In this document: positions 7,923 through 16,444 of the stretch, in pieces
How positions within the stretch are numbered: position 1 is the first letter of the stretch
How the letters are laid out: each line of letters starts with the position of its first letter
Assembly: GCA_003151975.1 (NCBI GenBank)
Contig: PLZD01000037.1
Location: 15,222 to 55,374, forward strand
Direction of reading: 5' to 3'
Length of the DNA stretch: 40,153 nt
From: Elusimicrobiota bacterium
Lineage (GTDB): Bacteria; Elusimicrobiota; Elusimicrobia; UBA1565; UBA9628
Made by a program: the position numbers and the translations under genes
The notes under the pieces: model-generated
Database searches by the model: none
What the model was told of the DNA's origin: nothing
Seen by the model: only the letters and a program-made list of their open reading frames with translations

Positions 7923-9718
7923 GCAGCCTCCCATTGCGGCTTCGTCATCTTGGCCGCTACTTCGTTTACGAGCTTGGCGATGAAATCTTCGGCCTTGAGC
8001 CCTTGGAACTGCCGGCCGTCGTTGAGGCGCACGGAGATGGTCCCCGCCTCTATGTCTCGAGGCCCGAGCACCACCATGTACGGGACCTTCTCTTCTTGCG
8101 CGATCTTGATTTTCTTTTGAAGCTTGTCGGAGCCGACGTCCGCGACGGCGCGCAAGCCGGCCTTCACGAGCTTAGCCTCCAGAGCCCGCGCCTGGGCATC
8201 GACCGTCTCGTTGGTCGTGAGAATCTTAACTTGGACGGGCGACAGCCAGAGCGGGAAATGGCCGGCGTAGTGCTCGACCAAGATGCCGAAGAACCGCTCG
8301 ATCGAGCCGTAGAGCGCGCGGTGCACCATCAGCGGGCGGTGACGCTGGCCGTCGGGCCCGATGTACTCGAGCTGAAACTTCTGCGGCAGGTTGAAATCGA
8401 ACTGCACGGTGGAGAGCTGCCAGGGACGGCCGATGGCGTCGATGAGCTTGACGTCGATTTTCGGGCCGTAGAACGCGGCCTCGCCGACGCAGGTCTTGTA
8501 CGGCACGCCGCGGGCCTTGAGCACGTTCTCGAGCGCGGCCGTGGCTTTCTCCCAGTCCGACGCCTCGCCGGAATAATCTTTTGGCTTGGCAGGGTCCCAA
8601 GTCGAGAGTTCCACCACATACTTGTCGAAGCCGTAGGCCGCGAAAACCGCGAGCGCGAAGTCGATGCAGGAATTGACCTCGCCCTCGATCTGATCGGGCG
8701 TGCAGAAAATGTGGGCGTCGTCCTGGGTAAATCCCCGCACGCGCATCAGGCCGTGCAGCACGCCCGAACGCTCGTAACGGTAGACGGTACCGAGTTCCGC
8801 GAAGCGCAGCGGGAGCTCGCGGTAGGAGCGCAATTTGGATTGATAGATCAAAATATGAAACGGGCAGTTCATCGGCTTGAGCTGGTACTCCGCCTTCTCA
8901 ACCGCGATCTCGGTGAACATGTTGTCCTTATAGAACCCGCGGTGGCCCGAGGTGTTCCACAAGTCGATGTTGGCGATGTGCGGCGTGTAGACCATCTGAT
9001 AGCCGCGCTTGAGAGCCTCTTCCCTGAGCCAGTTCTCCATGAGCATGCGCATGAGGCCGCCCTTGGGATGCCAGAAGATCAGGCCGGGGCCGGCGAGTTC
9101 CTGGATGGAAAAGAGGTCGAGCGCGGGGCCGAGCTTGCGGTGGTCGCGCAGCTTAGCCTCGGCCAGCATTTTGAGATGGTCGTCGAGCTGCTGCTTGCTG
9201 GGCCACGCGGTGCCGTAGATGCGCTGGAGCATCGGGTTCTTCTCGTCGCCGCGCCAGTACGCGCCGGCGACCGACAACAGCTTGAAGTGGCGGATGCCTT
9301 TGGTGCTGTCGAGATGGCCGCCGCGGCAGAGATCGATGTAGGAGTCCTGCTTGTAATGCGTGATCTTCTCGCCCCGCTCTTTAATACCGTCAAGCAGTTC
9401 GAGCTTGTACTTCTCCCCGCGCTGGCTCCAGAAGGCTTTGGACTCCTCGAAGGACTTCTCTTCCCCCGTGAACGGGTGGTTGCCCTCCGCGATCTGGCGC
9501 ATCTTCTTCTCGATCGGGAACAGGTCTTCCTCGGTGAAGTGGTGCGGGCCGTCGAAATCGTAATAAAAGCCGTTCTCGATCGCGGGGCCGATCGTGATCT
9601 TCGTGCCCGGAAAGAGCTCCTGGACGGCCTGGGCCATGACGTGCGCGCATGAATGGCGCAGCGCGTCGAGATATTCCTGGGAGTTGGTGTCCTTTTCCAC
9701 GGCCGCCGTTGATGTCAT
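7919..9718 (-). CDS. thrS: threonyl-tRNA synthetase lacking the N-terminal TGS domain
   Basis: Class II synthetase that charges tRNA-Thr. It has 599 residues, about 40 fewer than the E. coli enzyme. It begins almost directly in the editing domain (HSCAH, His22 and His26), so the N-terminal TGS domain is absent. The catalytic core has zinc ligands at Cys285, His336 and His466, each at the expected spacing, and motif 2 (YRYERSGVLHGLMRVRGF). The anticodon-binding domain fills the C-terminus. ATG 9718 is taken as the start; TTG 9721 directly before it is also possible. The AAAGGA upstream lies in a small hairpin (9736-9752). It is the first gene of the envelope operon and its stop overlaps the TPR start. 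The identification is certain; the missing TGS domain is the odd feature. Confidence 0.96.
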   Translation of the reverse strand: MTSTAAVEKDTNSQEYLDALRHSCAHVMAQAVQELFPGTKITIGPAIENGFYYDFDGPHHFTEEDLFPIEKKMRQIAEGNHPFTGEEKSFEESKAFWSQRGEKYKLELLDGIKERGEKITHYKQDSYIDLCRGGHLDSTKGIRHFKLLSVAGAYWRGDEKNPMLQRIYGTAWPSKQQLDDHLKMLAEAKLRDHRKLGPALDLFSIQELAGPGLIFWHPKGGLMRMLMENWLREEALKRGYQMVYTPHIANIDLWNTSGHRGFYKDNMFTEIAVEKAEYQLKPMNCPFHILIYQSKLRSYRELPLRFAELGTVYRYERSGVLHGLMRVRGFTQDDAHIFCTPDQIEGEVNSCIDFALAVFAAYGFDKYVVELSTWDPAKPKDYSGEASDWEKATAALENVLKARGVPYKTCVGEAAFYGPKIDVKLIDAIGRPWQLSTVQFDFNLPQKFQLEYIGPDGQRHRPLMVHRALYGSIERFFGILVEHYAGHFPLWLSPVQVKILTTNETVDAQARALEAKLVKAGLRAVADVGSDKLQKKIKIAQEEKVPYMVVLGPRDIEAGTISVRLNDGRQFQGLKAEDFIAKLVNEVAAKMTKPQWEAA

Positions 9719-9735
9719 CAATGTCTCAATTATCC

Positions 9736-9752
9736 TTTCCGATGCGCGGAAA
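9736..9752 (-). promoter_or_regulatory. hairpin in thrS leader beside its ribosome site
   Basis: The reverse strand reads TTTCCG-CGCAT-CGGAAA, a 6-bp stem with a 5-base loop, followed at once by GGA so that AAAGGA overlaps the stem. If formed in mRNA it could mask the ribosome site of thrS. E. coli ThrRS represses its own translation through leader structures (established), but this loop does not resemble a tRNA-Thr anticodon, so regulation is only a guess. Confidence 0.3.
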
Positions 9753-9852
9753 CTTTACCAAACTGGGCTGGTCTAATCAACCTAGTCTAACGCCTTCATA
9801 TTACAAAAATATAAGACAACGCCAGATCGGGGAAGCCATGATAATAAGGAAA

Positions 9853-9868
9853 GGCCTGAGGGCAGGCC
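9853..9868 (-). terminator. terminator-like hairpin downstream of tRNA-Val
   Basis: GGCCTG-CCCT-CAGGCC on the reverse strand is a 6-bp stem followed by TTTCCTTATTAT. The T-rich run makes this a plausible Rho-independent terminator for the tRNA-Val transcript. It lies between the tRNA and thrS. The remaining stretch 9753-9852 is AT-rich and probably holds the thrS promoter, though I see no convincing pair of boxes. Confidence 0.5.
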
Positions 9869-9890
9869 ATGGCTCGGGGGGCGAAGATAA

Positions 9891-9929
9891 GACGCCCCCG
9901 CGCGAGCCGAAGTGTCGCGCGGGGGCGTC
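9891..9929 (-). terminator. strong GC-rich hairpin after tRNA-Val
   Basis: A perfect 15-bp inverted repeat (GACGCCCCCGCGCGA and its complement) with a 9-base loop starts 8 bases after the tRNA-Val 3' end on the reverse strand and is followed by TTATCTTC. It probably terminates the tRNA transcript or defines its 3' end; the T tract is broken. Confidence 0.65.
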
Positions 9930-9936
9930 GTTCAAA

Positions 9937-10011
9937 TGGTGCCCAGTATAGGATTTGAACCTATGACCTCTCCCATGTCAAGGGAGCGCGCTACCGCTGC
10001 GCCAACTGGGC
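9937..10011 (-). tRNA. tRNA-Val(GAC)
   Basis: A complete 75-nt cloverleaf including an encoded CCA end. The acceptor stem is GCCCAGT/ACTGGGC, the D stem GCGC/GCGC, and the anticodon stem CTCCC/GGGAG around the loop TTGACAT, so the anticodon is GAC (valine, GTC codon). The T stem is ATAGG/CCTAT around TTCAAAT. All stems pair perfectly. It lies 45 bp downstream of the kinase operon stop on the same strand. Confidence 0.96.
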
Positions 10012-10055
10012 TTGACCGGGATATTTTACTTATTTGACCGAGACTCGGCAAATGC

Positions 10056-12557
10056 TCAGGCGGCCTTCACGGGGGTGTCCTCGATGGCGGCGAGCGCGCG
10101 GTACATCTCCTTGGCCGAAGGATAGCGCTGGGCCGGATCCGCGTTGAGGACCTTGGCGAAGAACGGCTGCAGGGCTGCCGAAGCGTCGGGGTTGGCGCGC
10201 TTGATCGGAATGAATTCGCCCTTGAGCTTTTTCTCGAGCATCCCCGCGCCCGAAAACGGCCGCTGGCCGACGACGAGCTCGTAGATCATCACGCCGAGCG
10301 CGTAGAGATCCGACTCCTTGCGCACGGTCCCCATCTCCTGCTCGGGCGCCATGTACGGAGGAGTCCCCCACGCCTGCGTCACCGTCGCGTCGCCGCCGTG
10401 AGTCTCGTGCGCGATGCCGAAGTCGAGGACCTTATAATGGCCGTCGGCGGTCATCATGATGTTCGCGGGCTTGAGGTCGCGGTGAATGATGTTCTGGGAG
10501 TGCGCGTAGTCGACGGCGCCTGCCACCTCGCTCATGATCTGCTTGATCTCGGCGAGCGGAAGCTTTATTTTTCGACGCAGCCGCTCGTGCAGCGTTTCGC
10601 CTTTGACGAACTCGAAGACGAGATAAAGCTCGCCGTCGCCGACGACCGAGAAAATCTGCGCGAGGTTCGGGTGCGAGAGCTTGGCGGCAAGCTGCGCTTC
10701 CTTCAAAAATTTCTCGCGGACCAAAGCCGACTCGTACGCGGCCTTATTGAGGTTCTTGATGGCCACGGTGCGCTTGAGCGTGACATCGGTGGCTTGATAA
10801 ACGATGCCGATGCCGCCGCGCGCGAGTTCCCGCTCGATGCGATAAGTCCCGGCGAGCATCGTTCCCGGCGCGAGAGTTCCACTGCTGGCCGGCGGCTGAG
10901 AGTCGGGGCTTGCCGCCGGCGGCGGCGTGATCCCGCCTCCGCGCGCGACTCGGCGCAGTCCGGCAAGGATGAAGGCCGCCGCCGGAAGCCCCAGCAGAAC
11001 CAGAACGGAAAGTCCGGGAAGCCGGGAACGCGGCGATTGCGCGGTCGCTGAGCCGCCGGCAAGGCGCGCGAGGGCCTCATCGACCAGCGGCTTGAGCACC
11101 AAGTCGAGGACCGCTGCGGCCTTGTAGTCGGCGACGGCCTCCGCGACGCGGCCAAGCTTCTCGAGAGCCATCGCGCGGTAGAATCGCCCTAGGCCGCTCT
11201 CTCCCCCGACGGACAAAGCCTTCTCGACGTCGGCCAGGCCGAGTTGATAGTTGCCGAGCTGGACCTGCGCGTAGCCGCGCTCAAGAAGGGCGTCGGCGTC
11301 CTCGGGCTTGAGCCGAAGCGCCTCGTCGGCGGAAATCTTCGCGGCCTCGTAATTCTTGAGCCGGTTGGAGATCGCGGCGCTCAAGGCCAGCGCGCGGACA
11401 TTGGTCTTGTCCGCGGCCACGGCCCGCGTGACGTCGAGCAGCGCGCCCGTGGGGTCGCCCATGCGCAGCTTGCCGCGCGCGCTCTCGGCCAGAGACTGCG
11501 AGAGCATCGCGGTCGGAGTCATTACCCCTGATGGCGCGGCCTTGGAGCCCGAGGCCTCCTGAAGTCCCGCGTCCGCTCGCCCAATGATCCCGCCGCCGAG
11601 GCCGCCGAGATCGCGCTTCGCGCCGAAATCAAGCGAAGGCAAAGGCTTGGCGACGATGTGGCGTTTGGTGGACTCGGCGTACGCCTTGATGCGCTGGGCG
11701 AGTTCGTTGTTCGCGTCGCGCGAAAGCGCCGCGTCGGCGTCCTTGGCGGCCTCGTCGATGCGGCCCTCGCCGGCGCGCTGGTAGGCGCGCAATCCCAGCG
11801 CCTCGGGATTTCCTTTGTCGCGGGCCAGCACCTGCTCGACGGCCGCCGACGCCTGCTTCTGGTCGCCCTCCTTCATGTACTGCCGGGCCGTTTCCGTCAC
11901 GACGTGATAGTCTCCGCCGGCCAGCGCCTCAGTGATGAGCGGCGCGCGGTATTCGGGCCGCACCGGGAAATCCGGCTCTTGAGCGGCCTTCTTGTCCCGG
12001 ACCGTGGGCTCATGGTGCGGGCCCGCGCCCGCCGTGCCGTGGCCCGGCTTTTCCAAGGCCGCCGGGACATTTGCGATAACAGCACCCAGCAAGCCCTGGT
12101 TGCTGGACTTATCCAAAGTCACCGTCGCATCGGCCGTCGTGTGTACTTCCGAGGGCGGCGTGGTCAATGACCGCTGCAGGTCGTCGAGTTGCCTCGCGAC
12201 GATGGCCGCCTCGCTGGTCGCATGAAATCCAGGCTCGGCGTTGGCCAGCGTCGTCGATTCCGGGCTTCGGTCCGGAGTCGTCGTATCCTTGTTTCCCACA
12301 ATTATGGGCTTTAAGTCCGGGAAGAGTCCTCCCGTCTTCGGCTTGAGGTCCAGGAAACTGTTTTCCGGCTTCGCCTTGGGGACCGCAGCCCGGACCTTGT
12401 CGCATTCCGCGCGCAGAGCGGTGACGGCGGGCAGACAATCGGCGGGAGGCGTCGCGTCATTACACCGAAGCGAAAGGTCGTAGTAGGACTTCATGTTGCA
12501 ATCGGCCCCCGCGGCCGAAGCGGGCAACAGGATGAGCGCCAGAAACAGAGCCTTCAC
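10056..12557 (-). CDS. TPR sensor / Ser-Thr protein kinase (second of two)
   Basis: An 833-residue membrane receptor kinase with reversed layout compared with PknB: signal peptide (MKALFLALILLPASAAG), periplasmic region with a low-complexity part and TPRs (about 205-490), one membrane helix (about 513-533, LSVLVLLGLPAAAFILAGL), then a cytoplasmic Hanks-type kinase domain (about 571-825). The kinase keeps the Gly loop (ARGGIGIVY), ATP-binding Lys601 (VAIK), HRDLKPAN with catalytic Asp694, DFG with Asp712, and the MAPEQ motif. The start is GTG 12557, overlapping the previous stop as GTGA. The kinase half is nearly the same as that of the upstream neighbour while the periplasmic half differs, which points to duplication followed by sensor divergence. 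Catalysis is strongly supported; ligand and targets are unknown. Confidence 0.92.
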   Translation of the reverse strand: MKALFLALILLPASAAGADCNMKSYYDLSLRCNDATPPADCLPAVTALRAECDKVRAAVPKAKPENSFLDLKPKTGGLFPDLKPIIVGNKDTTTPDRSPESTTLANAEPGFHATSEAAIVARQLDDLQRSLTTPPSEVHTTADATVTLDKSSNQGLLGAVIANVPAALEKPGHGTAGAGPHHEPTVRDKKAAQEPDFPVRPEYRAPLITEALAGGDYHVVTETARQYMKEGDQKQASAAVEQVLARDKGNPEALGLRAYQRAGEGRIDEAAKDADAALSRDANNELAQRIKAYAESTKRHIVAKPLPSLDFGAKRDLGGLGGGIIGRADAGLQEASGSKAAPSGVMTPTAMLSQSLAESARGKLRMGDPTGALLDVTRAVAADKTNVRALALSAAISNRLKNYEAAKISADEALRLKPEDADALLERGYAQVQLGNYQLGLADVEKALSVGGESGLGRFYRAMALEKLGRVAEAVADYKAAAVLDLVLKPLVDEALARLAGGSATAQSPRSRLPGLSVLVLLGLPAAAFILAGLRRVARGGGITPPPAASPDSQPPASSGTLAPGTMLAGTYRIERELARGGIGIVYQATDVTLKRTVAIKNLNKAAYESALVREKFLKEAQLAAKLSHPNLAQIFSVVGDGELYLVFEFVKGETLHERLRRKIKLPLAEIKQIMSEVAGAVDYAHSQNIIHRDLKPANIMMTADGHYKVLDFGIAHETHGGDATVTQAWGTPPYMAPEQEMGTVRKESDLYALGVMIYELVVGQRPFSGAGMLEKKLKGEFIPIKRANPDASAALQPFFAKVLNADPAQRYPSAKEMYRALAAIEDTPVKAA

Positions 12558-14887
12558 GCGGCCCTCACGGGCGTGTCCTCAATGGCCGCCAGCGCGCGGT
12601 ACATCTCTTGGGCCGACGAGTAGCGCTTCGAAGGATCCGCGCTGAGAACCTTCACGAAGAACGGCTGAAGGGCGGCCGAGGCGTCGGGATTGGCGCGCTT
12701 GATCGGGATGAATTCCCCGTGCAGTTTTTTCTCGAGCATTCCCGCGCCGTCGAAAGGGCGCTGGCCGACGACGAGCTCGTAGAGCATCACGCCGAGCGCG
12801 TAGAGATCCGACTCCTTGCGCACGGTCCCCATCTCCTGCTCGGGGGCCATATACGGCGGCGTGCCCCAGGCCTGCGTCATCGTGACGTCGGACATATTGC
12901 GCGTCTCGTGGGCGATGCCGAAGTCGAGGACCTTGTAGTGGCCGTCGGCGGTCATCATGATGTTGGCGGGCTTGAGATCACGGTGGATGATGTTGTGCGC
13001 GTGAGCGTAGTCCACCGCCTCGGCCACCTCGCGCATGATCTGTTTGATCTCGGCGAGCGGCAGCTTGATCTTGCGCGAAAGACGCTGGTGGAGCGTCTCG
13101 CCCTCGACAAACTCAAAGACGAGGTAGAGCTCGCCGTCGCCGACCACGGAAAAGATCTGCGCGAGGTTCGGGTGCGAGAGCTTGGCCGCGAGTTGGGCCT
13201 CTTTCAAGAATTTCTCGCGCACCGCGGCCGACTCGTAGGCCTCGCGGTTGAGATGCTTGACGGCGACCGTGCGCTTGAGCGTGACGTCGGTCGCCTGATA
13301 GACGATGCCGATGCCGCCGCGCGCCAGCTCCCGCTCGATGCGGAAAGTCCCGGCGAGCATCGCGCCGGGTGCCAGCGTTCCCGTCGCCGGACGCTCAACG
13401 TCGGGCTTGGCTACGGCGGTCGTTTTCCAGTCCTTGTAAAGCACGCGCTTGGCGCCTTCGAAAATCAAGGCGAAGGCCGTCAGCCCGAGCAGGGTCAAGA
13501 GGATCGGCTTGAGCGGGACCGAGCGCGGCAGACGGCCGTGCGGCGCCGCCGTGCTGATGAGTCGCGCCAGCGCCTCGTCGACGAGAGGCTTAAGCGCGGG
13601 ATCGAGCGCGGCCGCGCGCTGGTACTCCTCGATGGCCTTCGCGAAAAGGCCCGTCCTCTCGAGCGCCATCGCGTGATAGAGCCGCCCCATGCCCGAGTTC
13701 GGATCGAGCGCCAAGCCGTCTTCGATGTCGCGCAGGGCGTCGGCGGTCTTTCCGAGTTGAAGCTCCGCGTAGCCTTTCTCGAAAAGGGCGGCCGCGTTTT
13801 TCGGATCGAGCTTCAACGCCTCCTCGGCGTCCTTCTTGGCCGCCCCGTAGTTGTGGATGTCCGCGAGGTTCGAAATGTGGGCGCGCAGCACGCGCGCACG
13901 CGCGTTGCCCGGATCGTTGAGCAAGGCGCGCGACAGGTCGAACAGCGCGCCTTTGACGTCGCCGAGCGAGAGCTTTTGCAGCGCCGACTGGATGAGCGCC
14001 TGCGCCTTGTCTTTGGGCGCCGCGTCGAGACCGATGCCGGCCGCGGAGGCCGCCAGCGCCGTCGCGGCCTTCTGACGCGCGGCGGGATCGGACGCGCTGC
14101 GCAGATCGACGGCGCCCTTGTCCGCGGCTTTCTGATCGAATGGGTTCTTGAGCCCGCCGAGCTTGCTCCGCGCCTGAATCAGTTCGTCGGGATGGCCGAG
14201 GATCATGCGGGCCAAATCGTTCTTCGGATCTAGCGCGAGCGCGCGCTTGGCCGCGTCCTGCGCGCCCGCCGTGTCGCCCGAGAGCAGCCGCGCCGCCGAG
14301 AGATCGGTCAGCACTTGGGCGTTGCCGGGCTCTTGCTGTGCCTGGACGCTCAGTGTCTGCGCCGCGACCGTGGGATTTTCCAGCACTTGCGGCGAAACTT
14401 GAAGCTGCGGACCCGGCGGGGATTGATTCTGGGAAACCTCGGGCTGAACATTGTTATTGGCATTTTCGGTGTCCGGCGTCGCCGGCTTCACCTCGGGACC
14501 GTGCTCCAATTCTCCGGTCAGGACGCCGTACTCTTTAGCGTAGTCGCCTAGCGTCTTGCCGGTGGGCTTGCCTCCCAAACCAGTCACATGCTCGGAAATA
14601 AAATCCGGATGCGTCTCCGCGACGTTATTGTAGATCAGTTGAGCCGTGTCGAGATCGCCGCGGGATTTCGCCGACAACATCATCAACTTGCAGAGGTTCG
14701 CGTCCTCGCATTCGTATTCGGCCGGCGTGTAGGATTTCCCGTTGTAGACGATCACTCCCTCCTGGGAAACGGGAACTTTCGGGCACCCTCCCGGCTTCGA
14801 GGCGCAGTCCGGCTGGCCAACCGCCAGCGCCGCGGCCGGAGGCAGAAGCGCGGCGAACGCTAGCAAAAGATGAGTCTTTCTTTTCAT
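12554..14887 (-). CDS. TPR sensor / Ser-Thr protein kinase (first of two)
   Basis: A 777-residue paralogue of the next gene: signal peptide (MKRKTHLLLAFAALLPPAAALA), a Cys-containing periplasmic start (QPDCASKPGGC), TPRs to about 450, a membrane helix at about 458-478 (ILLTLLGLTAFALIF), and a C-terminal cytoplasmic kinase domain (about 515-770). Lys544 (VAVK), catalytic Asp637 in HRDLKPAN and Asp655 of DFG are present, so it should be active. ATG 14887 is chosen because it overlaps the upstream stop as ATGA and begins a clean signal peptide; the longer reading frame adds 12 residues inside the upstream gene. It is cotranscribed with the kinase-less TPR gene before it and the kinase after it. 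Role in envelope sensing is inferred from topology. Confidence 0.92.
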   Translation of the reverse strand: MKRKTHLLLAFAALLPPAAALAVGQPDCASKPGGCPKVPVSQEGVIVYNGKSYTPAEYECEDANLCKLMMLSAKSRGDLDTAQLIYNNVAETHPDFISEHVTGLGGKPTGKTLGDYAKEYGVLTGELEHGPEVKPATPDTENANNNVQPEVSQNQSPPGPQLQVSPQVLENPTVAAQTLSVQAQQEPGNAQVLTDLSAARLLSGDTAGAQDAAKRALALDPKNDLARMILGHPDELIQARSKLGGLKNPFDQKAADKGAVDLRSASDPAARQKAATALAASAAGIGLDAAPKDKAQALIQSALQKLSLGDVKGALFDLSRALLNDPGNARARVLRAHISNLADIHNYGAAKKDAEEALKLDPKNAAALFEKGYAELQLGKTADALRDIEDGLALDPNSGMGRLYHAMALERTGLFAKAIEEYQRAAALDPALKPLVDEALARLISTAAPHGRLPRSVPLKPILLTLLGLTAFALIFEGAKRVLYKDWKTTAVAKPDVERPATGTLAPGAMLAGTFRIERELARGGIGIVYQATDVTLKRTVAVKHLNREAYESAAVREKFLKEAQLAAKLSHPNLAQIFSVVGDGELYLVFEFVEGETLHQRLSRKIKLPLAEIKQIMREVAEAVDYAHAHNIIHRDLKPANIMMTADGHYKVLDFGIAHETRNMSDVTMTQAWGTPPYMAPEQEMGTVRKESDLYALGVMLYELVVGQRPFDGAGMLEKKLHGEFIPIKRANPDASAALQPFFVKVLSADPSKRYSSAQEMYRALAAIEDTPVRAA

Positions 14888-16302
14888 CGGACGGGAGTCG
14901 GCGGCGTGGTCGGCGTCGCCCATTCGGGTTTAACGGCGCGCTTGACGCCCTTAAACAGAAGCGCCAAGGCCGCGAGCAGCGCCGCGCCCCACAGCGACAG
15001 CTTCGGCCAGGACATCGGCGCGGAACGGCCGGCTTTGCCCGGCGCTCCGGCCCTCACGCCGAGGCGCGTCAACGCGTCTTCGATGAGCGGCTTGAGCCCC
15101 GAGTCGAGCTCGGCCGCTTTCAGATAGGAGGCGACGGCATCCTTGGCGCGGTCAAGCTTCTCGAGGATCATGCCTTTGTAAAAATAGCCCATCGCGTTGA
15201 GAGGATCGAGCGCCAGCGCTTTCTCGACGTCGACGAGCGCGTCTTGATACTGCCCAAGCTGGTACTTGCCGTAGCCGCGCTCAAGCAGGGCCGCGACATT
15301 GGAGGGATCGAGCCTGAGCGCCTCATCGGCGTCCTTGACGGCCTCGGCGGGCTTGCCCATCTGATTCCAGATCATGGCGCGCAGCGCCCACGCCTTGGGG
15401 TTCTTGGAGTCGGCCGAAATCGCGCGGCTCGCCCGGTCGAGGGCGCCGGTGAGATCGCGCATTCGCAATTTCGACTCGGCTTCCTGCAGAAAGCCGGCCG
15501 CGGGGCTTTGCACCGTGATCACGATCTGGCTCCGCGACGCGGAGCCGGACGCCGAAGGGTGCGCCGTTTGGCTTCTGAGGTCGCCGAGATTTTTCCCTCC
15601 TCCCGCAGACGAACCTCCGTCGCGCGCCGCGCCGAAATCCGGGGACTTCAGCGCACGCTTGATCGCGGCGTCGCCCATGCCCTTATTCCCATCGAGGATA
15701 AGGTGCGCGAGCTGGTTTCCCGAATCGATCGAAAGCAAGGTCCGCGCGTCGTCGGCCGCGGCGCCTTTGTCTCCCGAAACGAATTCGGCCTGGGCGCGCA
15801 GCTGCAGCGCCTCGACATTCTTGGGATCGCTCGCGAGCGCCTTGTTGGCCGCCGCGATGGCGGACTTCGTATCGCCGGCTTGAAGGGCCGTCTTGCCTTG
15901 CAGCAAAGTGTCCTGAACCGGAGCTGGATTGTCGTCCCCCGCTCCGGGGTCCGCGCCGCCCCCCGGGCCGCCCACGCCGCCCACGCCGGGCTTCCCGGTA
16001 ATCTCGGGGACGTCCTGGGCCGGGGCGCCCGCCGGAGTATGGCTTTCCGGAATCTTCAGGAGGTTATTGAGCCTTTCCGCGATCGCTTCCTTGTCTTTTT
16101 GACTTCCTTTTCCATCAAGCTTCTTCTTACATCTCTCGATCGTCTTCCCCAATCTCTGGACGCACAACGCAGAGTTGGGATCGGCGCACACCTGCTGCGT
16201 GTAATCGGCGCCGCTGCCGTCGCAATCGGGGTTGTTGTTGTCGTGCGGCCAAGCGCGCGCCGAGAGTGGAACGAACATGATCAAAGCCAGCAAAGTCCTC
16301 AT
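14884..16302 (-). CDS. secreted TPR membrane protein, kinase-less sibling of the two kinases
   Basis: A 472-residue protein with a signal peptide (MRTLLALIMFVPLSARA), a Cys-containing start (NPDCDGSGADYTQQVC), a Gly/Pro-rich linker, TPRs (about 150-420) and one membrane helix near the end (about 432-451, LSLWGAALLAALALLFKGV) followed by a short cytoplasmic tail. Its TPRs closely resemble the sensor halves of the two following kinases (for example DEALRLDPSNVAALLERGYGKYQLGQYQ), but the kinase domain is missing; the frame ends cleanly with no kinase remnant. ATG 16302 is chosen: a TAAACT box lies 7 bases upstream and no Shine-Dalgarno is seen, as in other leaderless-looking genes here. Inference: a partner or competitor of the kinases. 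Confidence 0.85.
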   Translation of the reverse strand: MRTLLALIMFVPLSARAWPHDNNNPDCDGSGADYTQQVCADPNSALCVQRLGKTIERCKKKLDGKGSQKDKEAIAERLNNLLKIPESHTPAGAPAQDVPEITGKPGVGGVGGPGGGADPGAGDDNPAPVQDTLLQGKTALQAGDTKSAIAAANKALASDPKNVEALQLRAQAEFVSGDKGAAADDARTLLSIDSGNQLAHLILDGNKGMGDAAIKRALKSPDFGAARDGGSSAGGGKNLGDLRSQTAHPSASGSASRSQIVITVQSPAAGFLQEAESKLRMRDLTGALDRASRAISADSKNPKAWALRAMIWNQMGKPAEAVKDADEALRLDPSNVAALLERGYGKYQLGQYQDALVDVEKALALDPLNAMGYFYKGMILEKLDRAKDAVASYLKAAELDSGLKPLIEDALTRLGVRAGAPGKAGRSAPMSWPKLSLWGAALLAALALLFKGVKRAVKPEWATPTTPPTPVR

Positions 16303-16309
16303 CCTGTGA

Positions 16310-16315
16310 AGTTTA
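16310..16315 (-). promoter_or_regulatory. -10-like box close to the TPR/kinase operon start
   Basis: TAAACT on the reverse strand, 7 nt before ATG 16302. No ribosome site intervenes, so the transcript could begin at or next to the start codon. The -35 region is unclear. Confidence 0.4.
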
Positions 16316-16422
16316 GGGCCGAAACCGCGGGAATTCAAGTGGGGGCGAGTAATTTAACTTTCCTTTTATAAGGGATATCCCGTGCCAGGGATTTAGGGAA
16401 TTTGGAGCCGGGGCCGAAGTTT

Positions 16423-16431
16423 TGCTATTTT
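16423..16431 (+). promoter_or_regulatory. extended -10 box of the 2-oxoacid dehydrogenase genes
   Basis: TGCTATTTT fits an extended -10 element and lies 13 nt before ATG 16445. A weak TTGGAG at 16402 lies 18 bp further up. No ribosome site is present, so the leader would be only a few bases. Confidence 0.45.
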
Positions 16432-16444
16432 ATCCTTGCCCGAA

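Noticed and set aside
7934-9652. 572-residue plus-strand frame opposite thrS
   Set aside because: It is the antisense shadow of a fully conserved synthetase.
16365-16392. TGGCAC-like sigma-54 element upstream of the TPR/kinase operon
   Set aside because: The -12 half has no GC at the required spacing, so the sigma-54 consensus is not met.
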